Shown: one piece after another, positions 26,952 through 36,033 of the stretch | Layout: each line of letters opens with the position of its first letter | Position numbering within the stretch: position 1 is the first letter of the stretch | Origin: Planctobacterium sp047947135 | GTDB lineage: Bacteria > Pseudomonadota > Gammaproteobacteria > Enterobacterales > Alteromonadaceae | Direction: 5' to 3' | Assembly: GCA_047947135.1 (NCBI GenBank) | Contig: CP170457.1 | Location: forward strand, 1-64,000 | Length of the DNA: 64,000 bases | Position numbers and translations under genes: made by a program | Notes under the pieces: model-generated | The model's input: only the letters and a program-made list of their open reading frames with translations | What the model was told of the DNA's origin: nothing | Databases searched by the model: none

Positions 26952-27938
26952 TTAAACACTGACGACTATCTTCCCCATTGCTTTGCCACTTTCCAGCCTT
27001 GCGTGTGCTTCGCCAACTTGTGACAAAGTAAAATGAGTATCGTCAAGAATAGGTTTAAGGTGTCCGGCCTCGACGATTTTGGTTATCGATTTAAGGATAT
27101 CTGCATGCGCCTTTCTTTTGTGATTGTGAAGCATTGGAATCAGCATAAATACAACGTGCAGGGACAGGCCTTTAAAGTGAGCTGTGGATAAATCCAGCTC
27201 AACCATAGCAACCGTTGAGGAAACATGACCATTTAGAGCCGCAGCTTCGAATGAGTTTTTCATATTCGCACCGCCAACAGAATCGAAAACAAGGTCAAAA
27301 CCCCTGCCTCCAGTATGTTTTTCCACATAATCCTCTACAGTCTCGGTACGGTAATTGATCGCTGTGGCTCCCAATTGCTCGATTAAACTGAGCTGTGCAT
27401 CGCCCCCGCCAGTTGAGAACACGTTCGCGCCCGCATGACAGGCCAATTGCAAAGCGATGTGGCCTACACCGCCTGAGCCACCATGAACCAAAACGTGTTG
27501 ACCGGCCGCGATGCCAGCCCGCTGTAATCCTTCATAAGCGGTAATTCCCACCAACGGTAATGCAGCTGCTTCACGCATGTTTAAGTTAGAGGGTTTTAAT
27601 GCAATTAAGTCTGCGTCGGCACAGATATATTCGGATAATGCTCCGGGTAAATCAGCCAATCCCCCCGCACAACCGTATACCTCATCACCAGCTTTATAGC
27701 CTTCAACACCTTCACCCACTTCTTCAACAATGCCAGCGAAATCCATCCCAAGTAGTGCAGGTGCGGCAGGAGACAGCGGTAATTCCGGCCCCATTTGGCG
27801 TATCATTGTGTCGACTGTATTGACACTGGTGGCTTTAATTTTGATTATTACATGGCCAGCCTTGATAGTGGGCTTTGGTATATCTGCCATATCAAAAACT
27901 TCCGGGCCGCCAAAACGGCTTACGATCATTGCTTTCAT
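26952..27938 (-). CDS. Zinc-independent MDR oxidoreductase (quinone reductase-like)
   Basis: A medium-chain NAD(P)H-dependent reductase of about 328 aa. The frame runs to 27995, but the start at 27938 (or 27941) follows GGAGA and yields the usual N terminus MKAMIVSRFGGPEVF. The GroES-like domain has ATSVNTVDTMIR and PALLGMDFAGIVEEVGEGV. The Rossmann motif HGGSGGVGHIALQLACHAGA and later FDSVGG are typical of quinone oxidoreductases that lack catalytic zinc. A LysR gene is divergent 186 bases away and is the likely regulator; the natural substrate is not known. Confidence 0.88.
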   Translation of the reverse strand: MKAMIVSRFGGPEVFDMADIPKPTIKAGHVIIKIKATSVNTVDTMIRQMGPELPLSPAAPALLGMDFAGIVEEVGEGVEGYKAGDEVYGCAGGLADLPGALSEYICADADLIALKPSNLNMREAAALPLVGITAYEGLQRAGIAAGQHVLVHGGSGGVGHIALQLACHAGANVFSTGGGDAQLSLIEQLGATAINYRTETVEDYVEKHTGGRGFDLVFDSVGGANMKNSFEAAALNGHVSSTVAMVELDLSTAHFKGLSLHVVFMLIPMLHNHKRKAHADILKSITKIVEAGHLKPILDDTHFTLSQVGEAHARLESGKAMGKIVVSV

Positions 27939-28124
27939 CATTTTTCTCCAACAACGTTTAAATCCATTGTATTTAGCTAGCGCTTTAACCATCATCGGTG
28001 TTTCAGCCAGCTACTGCGACTCATACCTGGTCCTAATTTATTCAGTCTCTGAAGCTTAAATATATTGAAAGTAGAAATAAATGACGTATATATGGAATCA
28101 GAATTCGTTAATTAAATATAATCA

Positions 28125-29039
28125 ATGGATACAAATGGCGTAAGACTGTTCGTACTAGCGGCTGAATTGCTTAATATCAGTGCAGCAGGCAAGAATTTAG
28201 GTCTGGCGCCTTCCGTTGCCAGCGCGAGGTTAGCGAAGTTAGAGTTGCAACTGGGTGCAGACTTGTTTCATCGTTCCACCAGAAAAGTGGCATTATCGGT
28301 AGAAGGTGAAGCGTTTCTGCCTTATGCAAGAGAAATAATCGCCCAAGAAGATGCCGCTCTCACTGCATTGGGCAAAAAAAGCGCCAAGGTAAGTGGCACA
28401 CTCCGGTTTGCGGCTTCCAGCACGTTTGCCCAGCGATTTATTGCTCCAATACTTCCCGAATTTTTAGAAGCCTACCCAGAAATCAATATTGAGTTAAAAC
28501 TCTCCGACACCCAGTCGGGTATGATTGAAGGCGGCTTTGATCTGGCCCTGAGAAATTACGCAGTGGAGGATAGCAGTTTAATAGGGCGTCGGCTCGCAAA
28601 TGATACGCGTGTGCTGTGCGCATCACCAGATTACTTAAAGCGATTCGGTGCACCACAACAGCCTCAAGATCTGACGGGTCACCAATTACTTTTATTTTTA
28701 CATTCAAAACCCAGAAAGCTTGTATCAACATTTAATGAAGGTTCCGAAACATTTCCTCCGGAGGGTGCAAAATCCCGGGTAATTTGTGATGATGGCGCAA
28801 GTATGCGCATAGCTGCGAAAGCGGGTGTTGGTATATGTATGAGTTCGGTGTGGAACATACATGCGGAGTTAGAAGCAGGGTCTTTGATCCGCGTATTACC
28901 TGATTATAAAATTGATGACAACGCCGCAATTTGGCTTGTCTATCCAAAATCCAATGTCCTGACGGCCAAGGTGAGAGTCTTTATCGATTTTCTGATTGAT
29001 AAAATTGGCCCACTACCGATTTGGGAGCCAATCCCTTAA
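28125..29039 (+). CDS. LysR-family transcriptional regulator
   Basis: The 304-residue product has an N-terminal winged helix (GVRLFVLAAELLNISAAGKN, then PSVASARLAKLELQLGADLF, then HRSTRKVALSVEGEAF) and the LysR substrate-binding domain beginning GTLRFAASSTFAQRFIAPILPEF. The effector-domain pattern (DLALRNYAVEDSSLIGRRL) is that of the CrgA/AaeR-like group that often controls neighbouring oxidoreductases. It is divergent from the MDR reductase gene. The inducer is unknown. Confidence 0.92.
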   Translation: MDTNGVRLFVLAAELLNISAAGKNLGLAPSVASARLAKLELQLGADLFHRSTRKVALSVEGEAFLPYAREIIAQEDAALTALGKKSAKVSGTLRFAASSTFAQRFIAPILPEFLEAYPEINIELKLSDTQSGMIEGGFDLALRNYAVEDSSLIGRRLANDTRVLCASPDYLKRFGAPQQPQDLTGHQLLLFLHSKPRKLVSTFNEGSETFPPEGAKSRVICDDGASMRIAAKAGVGICMSSVWNIHAELEAGSLIRVLPDYKIDDNAAIWLVYPKSNVLTAKVRVFIDFLIDKIGPLPIWEPIP

Positions 29040-29166
29040 CAGCTATATGAAGGTTGCCAAAAGCCGATCGTTAGCCTGTTTCCTTTGAGCAACGTTGTTT
29101 GAGGGTTGGTGCCTCAATTTCACTTTTATTAAAACCCCTACACCTGGGCTAAATAGAATTTGGTAT

Positions 29167-30081
29167 TCATTTACCCGAGTCGTTGCACTGGCCAGCTAGT
29201 TTTAAATAGGACATGGCAAAGTCTGTCCCCATCTGCACAAAGCCTTCGCTTAAGTAATGCCAGGCATCTTTTTCACTATAGGGATAGTTTTCAGTATTAC
29301 TCATATAACTGGCACAAATATCTTGCTCGACAAATTGTTGTTGCGCCAGGTGAACGCGTTTTATGTAGGGCATAATATCTTCCTCACCCAGCTCTGAGTC
29401 CGTTATCTTGCCAATGACCACAGGAATATCATCTTTTCTAAGAGCCGCTCTGATTAATCCCATTATGCGGGTGAGATTAGTAAAATAAGCGTTTGCTGAT
29501 CCTTCACCATCATGAGCATCAGCCTCTCCCTGCATCCATATAATACCAGCCGGGATTAAGGTATCGATTTCGCCATCTCCATCGATATCAGAGTCTGAAA
29601 ATGCGTTTTCAATTGTTTTCAGCGCGAAGTCATATTGGTTCTGCCCCTCGCCTTCACGAAAGTCAGGCGACCAATTACTATATCCTGTGTTTAAATGCAG
29701 CCCAGTTCCTCCGACAGCGTATTTTATTAACGCGATTTTTTTATCAGGCAACTGTTTTGCTAGTGTCGCCGCAAAGCTAATCTCTGAACCAAAGCGGTTT
29801 GAATAGAGGTTGTTTTTTCCATCTGAGCTAAATCCGGTACCGTGACCCGGCTTTAACTTTGACCACTTGCCCAACCCACCGTTAGGTTGATTGTCAAAAA
29901 CGCCGTTACCATGGAAAATCATGACATTTTGTTCATGTTGAAATTCTTCAGGTAACTCAGACACATAGCCGTAACCGTCCATATTAGATTGGCCACCCAG
30001 AAAGAATGTTAAGTACTCTGCTGCAAAGCCAATTTTCGTGAACAAAAGCAGCAGTAATCCAGTTAATAGTTTTCTATTCAT
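29167..30081 (-). CDS. Secreted SASA-family carbohydrate acetylesterase-like protein
   Basis: The 304-residue product has a signal peptide (LLTGLLLLLFTKIGFA) and a SASA (sialate O-acetylesterase-like, CE6-related) domain. The nucleophilic serine lies in FFLGGQSNMDGYG, the oxyanion motif in KYAVGGTGLHLN and the conserved WMQGEADAHDGEGSA block near residue 175. An EKDAWHYLSEGFVQMG segment near the C terminus carries the late Asp-x-x-His pair. Likely role: removal of acetyl groups from polysaccharides in the periplasm or outside. It is monocistronic; no other polysaccharide gene is adjacent. Confidence 0.85.
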   Translation of the reverse strand: MNRKLLTGLLLLLFTKIGFAAEYLTFFLGGQSNMDGYGYVSELPEEFQHEQNVMIFHGNGVFDNQPNGGLGKWSKLKPGHGTGFSSDGKNNLYSNRFGSEISFAATLAKQLPDKKIALIKYAVGGTGLHLNTGYSNWSPDFREGEGQNQYDFALKTIENAFSDSDIDGDGEIDTLIPAGIIWMQGEADAHDGEGSANAYFTNLTRIMGLIRAALRKDDIPVVIGKITDSELGEEDIMPYIKRVHLAQQQFVEQDICASYMSNTENYPYSEKDAWHYLSEGFVQMGTDFAMSYLKLAGQCNDSGK

Positions 30082-30266
30082 GACATGTTTTTCACATTGT
30101 GGGCAGTTTAGCTATAGCCATTCTCAATTGGCGGAATGGAGATTGCAATATACAAAACATAATAGGTGCAATTATATGAGAAAGTAAGGGCAGATGAATT
30201 GAATACGTTTGTAATCCTGGTACTTCACTCAGCTGTTCAATACCTTTTGTGTTTGTTTAACCCAAT

Positions 30267-30303
30267 AAAAAACCGGCTTATTGATTAAATCAATGAGCCG
30301 GTT
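30267..30303 (-). terminator. Terminator after secF
   Basis: The minus strand reads AACCGGCT then CATTGATTTAATCAATA then AGCCGGTT and a six-T run. The stem is long with an inner ATTGATT/AATCAAT extension. It lies 19 bases after the secF stop and ends the queA-tgt-yajC-secD-secF unit. Confidence 0.88.
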
Positions 30304-30321
30304 TATCAAACCATCGGTTGG

Positions 30322-31269
30322 TTACAGCATGCCGTTTGGATCCAAATCGGCACCTTCTTTTTCCACTTCTGTCGGCATCAGATCTTCTTTACTTATGCCT
30401 AACATCAGTGCTACCAGACTGGCCACATAGACGGAAGAGTATGTTCCGATCACAACACCAAACAACAGGGCAGTAGCGAATCCATGAATGAGTGCTCCAC
30501 CAACATAAAACAGCGCCAGCAATACCAGAATCGTTGTCAATGACGTGATAATGGTACGGTTAAGTGTCTGAGTCAGAGAGGTATTGATGATATCGACTGG
30601 TTCACCTTTGCGGATCTTACGAAAGTTTTCGCGGATACGATCCGATACCACGATGGTGTCGTTCAGTGAATAACCGATAACTGCCAGCACTGCTGCCAGA
30701 ACAGTCAAGTCAAATTCCAGTTGCAGGAATGAAAACAGACCAATGGTGATAATAACATCATGTGCCAGAGCAACAACCGACCCTAAGGCAAACCGCCATT
30801 CAAATCGCATTGCAACATAGACTAAGATACACAGCAACGCGACCAACATTGCCAGTCCACCCTGCTCGGTGAGTTCTTCCCCCACACTGGGTCCAACAAA
30901 CTCGATACGACGCATTTCTGCATCGCTGTTGTCCTCGCGCAGAGCACCCATGATTTGATCACCAAGCTCTGTGGCTTTAACCCCTTCTCGTGGCGCAATG
31001 CGAATCAGCGCTTCAGAACTGCTGCCAAAATGCTGAATGACTGCATCAGGGAATCCGGCTTCCTGCATTTGCTGGCGCATTTTGTCCAGATCCGCTTCAC
31101 CTTCATAACCCACTTCGATTAACGTACCGCCGGTAAAATCCAGCCCCCAATTCAGTGAATTAACAGCAACAGAAGTTAACGACGCGGCGACCATTAGCAA
31201 TGACAGGATCATTGCTGGCACCTTTAGCTTCATAAAGTTGACGGTGTCGTTTAATTTTAATAACTGCAT
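30322..31269 (-). CDS. secF: Protein translocase subunit SecF
   Basis: SecF, with SecD and YajC, uses the proton motive force to help pull proteins through SecYEG. The 315-residue product has six transmembrane helices, a periplasmic domain after TM1 with the family motif LDFTGGTLIEVGYEG, and the conserved IGYSLNDTIVVSDRIREN in TM4 to TM5. It lies 11 bases after secD in the standard operon. Confidence 0.97.
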   Translation of the reverse strand: MQLLKLNDTVNFMKLKVPAMILSLLMVAASLTSVAVNSLNWGLDFTGGTLIEVGYEGEADLDKMRQQMQEAGFPDAVIQHFGSSSEALIRIAPREGVKATELGDQIMGALREDNSDAEMRRIEFVGPSVGEELTEQGGLAMLVALLCILVYVAMRFEWRFALGSVVALAHDVIITIGLFSFLQLEFDLTVLAAVLAVIGYSLNDTIVVSDRIRENFRKIRKGEPVDIINTSLTQTLNRTIITSLTTILVLLALFYVGGALIHGFATALLFGVVIGTYSSVYVASLVALMLGISKEDLMPTEVEKEGADLDPNGML

Positions 31270-31280
31270 AGCGACACTCC

Positions 31281-33143
31281 TTAAATGGGTAACTTGCTGA
31301 GGCGCTTACCACCCCAGACACTGTTTACTATTGCGCGAGTTAGAATAATCGCAGTAAACATGGAAGTGAGAATACCGATCATCAGCGTCACCGAGAATCC
31401 TTTGATAGGCCCGGTTCCAACAGCGAACAAGATCAGAGCCGCAATCAAGGTTGTGATATTGGCATCTAAAATCGTCGAAAATGCACTGTCGTAACCCCAG
31501 TGAATCGCCTGCTGAGGGCTGCGTCCGTCTCTAAGTTCTTCCCGTATCCGCTCAAATATCAGTACGTTCGCATCTACGGCCATACCCACGGTCAATACGA
31601 TGCCGGCCATGCCCGGTAAGGTTAATGTGGCCCCTGGAATTAACGACATAACGCCAACAATCAAGATCAGGTTGGTTGCCAGAGCAACATTTGCCACAAT
31701 CCCAAACCCTTTGTAATAGAGCAGCATGAAAGCTAAAACTAAACAGAATCCCCAGACAATAGCCTGCACCCCCTGATCAATGTTTTGCTGCCCCAGACTA
31801 GGGCCAACGGTGCGTTCTTCAACAATCTGAATCGGTGCAATCAATGCACCAGCGCGTAACAACAAAGCCAGATTGCGCGCTTCTGCAGGTGTATCAAGAC
31901 CCGTGATACGAAAACTACTGCCCAAACGTGCCTGAATTGTCGCAACACTGATAATGCGTTCGCGCTTTTCAAACTTCAGCTTGCCATCCGGTCCGCGTTC
32001 CTGCGTGGGCTTATACTCAATAAACACAGTGGCCATGGGTTTACCAATGTTGTCTTTGGTGCCTCTGGACATTTTACTGCCACCTTCTGAGTCCAGCCCA
32101 ATACTCACCTGAGGGCGACCATATTCATCCACGCCCGAATTCGCATCGATGATGTGGTTACCGGTTAGCATGATGCGCTTTTTCAACAAGTTAGGAATGC
32201 CATTTTCATCTTCCAGCAATTGCGAACCTGCAGGAACTCGGCCATCAAGAGCGTCACGGATATCATGCTCGGTATCAACCATGCGCAGTTCAATAGTCGC
32301 GGTAGCGTTCAGTATCTGTTTTGCTCTGGCGGTGTCTTGAATACCCGGCAATTGCACAACGATCCGATCCGGACCCTGGCGCTGAATGACGGGTTCAGCA
32401 ACACCCAACTGATTAACCCGATTACGCATAATGGTGATGTTTTGCTTAATTGCATAATCACGCGTCTCTAACAGTTGCTGCTCGGACATGCTGGCAGTCA
32501 GCGTCAGATTATCCGTTTCTTCAAAATCCCAGGTTGGGTTGCTGCGACGTAAGAAGAACTTTGCCTGATCCAGTTTGTCCTGATCGCGAAACAGGATATC
32601 AACGGTATCACCCGATATTCTGACCGTGCGATAGCGAATGTCCTCTTCTCTTAAACTGGTACGGAAGTCGTTAACCGTATCATCCAGTTTTTTAGTGATC
32701 GCGGATTCCATGTCCACTTCCATTAGAAAGTGCACACCACCACGTAAATCCAGCCCGAGCTTCATTGGCGAGCCCCCCAGACCTTTTAACCAATCTGGCG
32801 TTGCAGGCGCTAAGTTGATCGCCGCTATATAATCGTCTGATAGTTCTCTGTCTAGCAAGGCTTGAGCGCGCAACTGCGCGTCATTGCTGGTAAGTCGAAC
32901 CAGAATCTGATCGTCTTCAAGCGACACACTTTTCGGCGGTAAATCGTTATCAGCAAGTATCTGTTGCACTTGCTCCAATAATTGCGTGTCAACTGGGGCC
33001 GTGCGTTCTGCTGAAATCTGTACAGCGGGGTCTTCACCATACAGGTTGGGTGAAGCATATAAAGCGAACACTGCGACAACAGCAAACACCAACACCAGCT
33101 TCCACATCGGTGTTTTGTTAAGTACTGCAGTTCTATTATTCAT
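31281..33143 (-). CDS. secD: Protein translocase subunit SecD
   Basis: SecD is the larger partner of SecF in the inner membrane. The 620-residue product has TM1 at about 13-32, a large periplasmic region with LGLDLRGGVHFLMEVDM and the P1 domain, and a C-terminal block of five helices with GMAVDANVLIFERIREELRDG (proton-path Asp). Length and order match the family. It starts ATG at 33143, 46 bases after yajC. Confidence 0.97.
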   Translation of the reverse strand: MNNRTAVLNKTPMWKLVLVFAVVAVFALYASPNLYGEDPAVQISAERTAPVDTQLLEQVQQILADNDLPPKSVSLEDDQILVRLTSNDAQLRAQALLDRELSDDYIAAINLAPATPDWLKGLGGSPMKLGLDLRGGVHFLMEVDMESAITKKLDDTVNDFRTSLREEDIRYRTVRISGDTVDILFRDQDKLDQAKFFLRRSNPTWDFEETDNLTLTASMSEQQLLETRDYAIKQNITIMRNRVNQLGVAEPVIQRQGPDRIVVQLPGIQDTARAKQILNATATIELRMVDTEHDIRDALDGRVPAGSQLLEDENGIPNLLKKRIMLTGNHIIDANSGVDEYGRPQVSIGLDSEGGSKMSRGTKDNIGKPMATVFIEYKPTQERGPDGKLKFEKRERIISVATIQARLGSSFRITGLDTPAEARNLALLLRAGALIAPIQIVEERTVGPSLGQQNIDQGVQAIVWGFCLVLAFMLLYYKGFGIVANVALATNLILIVGVMSLIPGATLTLPGMAGIVLTVGMAVDANVLIFERIREELRDGRSPQQAIHWGYDSAFSTILDANITTLIAALILFAVGTGPIKGFSVTLMIGILTSMFTAIILTRAIVNSVWGGKRLSKLPI

Positions 33144-33189
33144 GATGATTCCCTGAACGGTGGCCTTATTTCAAGACCACCAGCTCCAG

Positions 33190-33528
33190 TTAGATACTTT
33201 TCATGGTGCCTTTAGGCAGGACAGCTGAAACAGCGGATTTTTGTACCACGATGTTGACGTTGTCATTCAGCGCAATTTCGATGAAGTCTTTTTCATCAGA
33301 AACCTTGGTGATTTTACCAACCATGCCACCCTGGGTCAGGATTTCATCACCCTTACCTAATGAGCCAATCAGGTTTTTATGCTCTTTGACACGTTTGGCT
33401 TGCGGACGATACAGCATGAAGTAGAAAATCAAACCAAAAATACCCAGCATGATCAGCATTTCAAAGCCGCCGCCCTGTTGTCCGGCAGGCGCTGCCTGGG
33501 CATACGCATCGGAAATAAATAAACTCAT
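33190..33528 (-). CDS. yajC: Sec translocon accessory protein YajC
   Basis: YajC is a single-span inner-membrane protein of the SecDF-YajC complex. The 112-residue product has a hydrophobic segment at about 20-40 (FEMLIMLGIFGLIFYFMLYR) and the family signature RPQAKRVKEHKNLIGSLGKG, then DEILTQGGMVGKI. It lies between tgt and secD, 34 bases after tgt. Confidence 0.96.
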   Translation of the reverse strand: MSLFISDAYAQAAPAGQQGGGFEMLIMLGIFGLIFYFMLYRPQAKRVKEHKNLIGSLGKGDEILTQGGMVGKITKVSDEKDFIEIALNDNVNIVVQKSAVSAVLPKGTMKSI

Positions 33529-33562
33529 AGTTTCCCCTTAATTGTAATTTTTTAACTTGTCG

Positions 33563-34678
33563 TTATTTGAGTTCTGGAACCGGTAACCCCATTTTTTCGT
33601 AGAAGTCACCAACAAATTCGTTCAATTGATTATTCTCAATTGCGTCTCTTAGCCCTTGCATCACGCGTTGGTAGTAGCGCAGATTATGGACTGTATTCAA
33701 TCGCGCCCCCAGCATCTCGTTACACTTATCAAGATGATGTAAATATGAGCGGGAATAGTTTTTACAAGTCTCGCAGTCACAACTTTCGTCCAGCGGTCTG
33801 GTATCCGTTTTATGTTTCGCATTGCGGATCTTGATAACACCTTCCGGTACAAAAAGATGGCCATTACGCGCATTTCGGGTAGGCATCACACAATCGAACA
33901 TGTCAACGCCACGACGCACGGCTTCCACAATATCTTCGGGTTTTCCTACCCCCATTAAATAACGCGGTTTTTCCTCAGGGATTTGGCAGGCCACGTGATC
34001 CAGAATGCGAACCATGTCTTCTTTTGGTTCGCCGACAGACAATCCACCGATGGCATAGCCATCAAAGCCGATATCGGTTAATCCTTTTAAAGAAACTTCC
34101 CTTAAGTCCTCATACATCCCACCCTGAATGATACCAAACAGTGCTGCATCATTCCCTTGATGTGCATCTTTACTGCGTTGCGCCCAGCGCAGTGACATCT
34201 CCATAGAAGTGCGTGCTTCCTGGCGGGTAGCCGGGTATGGTGTGCACTCGTCAAAGATCATGACAATATCTGCACCCAGATCTCGTTGCACATGCATTGA
34301 CTTTTCGGGAGTGAGTAAGATCTTTTCACCATTGATGGGTGAACGGAACGTCACGCCCTCTTCGGTAATTTTGCGTAATTGTCCAAGACTAAACACCTGA
34401 AAGCCGCCAGAATCGGTGAGAATGGGCTTTTCCCAATGCATAAAATCATGCAAATCACCGTGCAACTTCATGATTTCTGTGCCGGGGCGCAGCATCAGGT
34501 GGAAGGTATTGCCTAAACAGATATGAGCTCCGGATGCTTCCAGCTCTTCGGGAGTCACCCCTTTAACGGTGCCATAGGTACCTACAGGCATAAAAGCCGG
34601 AGTTTCGACAACACCCCGGGCAAATTTAAGCTGCCCGCGTCGTGCTTTACCATCGGTATTTTGAACTGAAAATTGCAT
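33563..34678 (-). CDS. tgt: Queuine tRNA-ribosyltransferase
   Basis: Tgt replaces G34 of GUN-anticodon tRNAs with preQ1 in the queuosine pathway. The 371-residue product has the active-site Asp in LTDSGGFQVFSLG, the nucleophile Asp in GVDMFDCVMPTRNARNG and the zinc site Cys-x-Cys-x2-Cys...His in ESCDCETCKNYSRSYLHHL. It follows queA, which acts on its product. Confidence 0.97.
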   Translation of the reverse strand: MQFSVQNTDGKARRGQLKFARGVVETPAFMPVGTYGTVKGVTPEELEASGAHICLGNTFHLMLRPGTEIMKLHGDLHDFMHWEKPILTDSGGFQVFSLGQLRKITEEGVTFRSPINGEKILLTPEKSMHVQRDLGADIVMIFDECTPYPATRQEARTSMEMSLRWAQRSKDAHQGNDAALFGIIQGGMYEDLREVSLKGLTDIGFDGYAIGGLSVGEPKEDMVRILDHVACQIPEEKPRYLMGVGKPEDIVEAVRRGVDMFDCVMPTRNARNGHLFVPEGVIKIRNAKHKTDTRPLDESCDCETCKNYSRSYLHHLDKCNEMLGARLNTVHNLRYYQRVMQGLRDAIENNQLNEFVGDFYEKMGLPVPELK

Positions 34679-34797
34679 AACTCGCTTACTTGTCCATGGC
34701 TCTACTCAATAAGTTGAGCTAGCCCGTTCTTGAAAAGCGCGGATTATAAACGAAATAGCCTGCACTTTAAAAACAAATTCGGGGCTTGTGTAGGCCA

Positions 34798-35835
34798 CTA
34801 GGCTTTTTCGATGAACATTGCATCGCCATAACTAAAAAATCGATACTTTTGTTCTACTGCCATCTTGTAAGCATTCAAAATGTTTTCTTTACCTGCAAAA
34901 GCACTCACTAACATGATCAGTGTGGACTCTGGCAAATGAAAATTAGTCACCATGGCATCGACAACTTTGAATTGAAAACCGGGATAAATGAAAATATCAG
35001 TTTCGTCGGCCAGCGGTTGCACAATATCAGCTTCGTCACAGTTTAATGCCGCCGACTCAAGGGTTCTTACTGTGGTTGTGCCCACCGCGATGACCCGCCC
35101 TCCGGCTTGTTTTGTCTGTCGTATAGCCGCCACAACAGATGGCTCCAGTTGGGCGTATTCCGAATGCATTTTATGGGTTTCGACATCATCGACACGCACC
35201 GGAAGAAAAGTCCCGGCTCCAACGTGCAAGGTCACGTATTCAATATTAACTCCACGAACCTGTAACTTTTCAATAAAGGCTTCATCAAAATGCAATCCCG
35301 CAGTGGGTGCAGCCACGGCGCCCGGTGTTTCGCCATATACGGTCTGATAACGGTCCCTGTCACTTACCTGATCTTCTCTGGCGATATAGGGTGGTAGCGG
35401 AATATGACCATGCTTATCCAACGCATTCAACACGCTGTCTTGCCCTAAAAGCTTCAGTTTAAATAAGTCATCCTGACGTTCTACCATCTCCGCTTCCACT
35501 GCGTCTTCCAACAACAGCAGATTGCCTGGTTTAGGTGATTTATTCGCTCGAATATGTGCTAAAACATGATGTTCGTCTAAGACCCGCTCAACCAGCACTT
35601 CGACTTTGCCCCCGGTGCTTTTATGGCCATGTAAGCGAGCCGGGATCACCTTGGTATTATTAAACACCATGAGATCGCCTGGCTTTACCAGATCTAATAA
35701 ATCTGTGAAATGGCGATGTTCAACTCCGCCGGTTGGACCATGCAAATGCAGTAAACGGCTGCCAGTGCGCTGTTCAGCGGGAAAATTGGCTATAAGTTCT
35801 GGTGGCAGGTCAAAGTGAAAATCTGATAATTTCAT
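34798..35835 (-). CDS. queA: S-adenosylmethionine:tRNA ribosyltransferase-isomerase
   Basis: QueA moves the ribosyl group of SAM to preQ1-tRNA, forming epoxyqueuosine. The 345-residue product begins MKLSDFHFDLPPELIANFPA. It has the family blocks MVFNNTKVIPARLHG, AAPTAGLHFDEAFIE, YVTLHVGAGTFLPVR and MVTNFHLPESTLIMLVSAFAG. It heads the queA-tgt-yajC-secD-secF operon. Confidence 0.97.
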   Translation of the reverse strand: MKLSDFHFDLPPELIANFPAEQRTGSRLLHLHGPTGGVEHRHFTDLLDLVKPGDLMVFNNTKVIPARLHGHKSTGGKVEVLVERVLDEHHVLAHIRANKSPKPGNLLLLEDAVEAEMVERQDDLFKLKLLGQDSVLNALDKHGHIPLPPYIAREDQVSDRDRYQTVYGETPGAVAAPTAGLHFDEAFIEKLQVRGVNIEYVTLHVGAGTFLPVRVDDVETHKMHSEYAQLEPSVVAAIRQTKQAGGRVIAVGTTTVRTLESAALNCDEADIVQPLADETDIFIYPGFQFKVVDAMVTNFHLPESTLIMLVSAFAGKENILNAYKMAVEQKYRFFSYGDAMFIEKA

Positions 35836-36033
35836 AACATCCTCTGGTTCGGCCGGGGATTTTACCTGTTCCGCCCGATAAACAAAAGCCTGTCAGCTTT
35901 TTAGACTCACTGTCTTGCGCCTGACAGACACCAAGTCATTTTACCGTCATATTTTCATCCTACACTCCTGCTCAAGGGCGCAAGAGAGTGGCATCTTCCT
36001 GTTTCCGCTGAATCAGACAATTGTGGAGTAGTT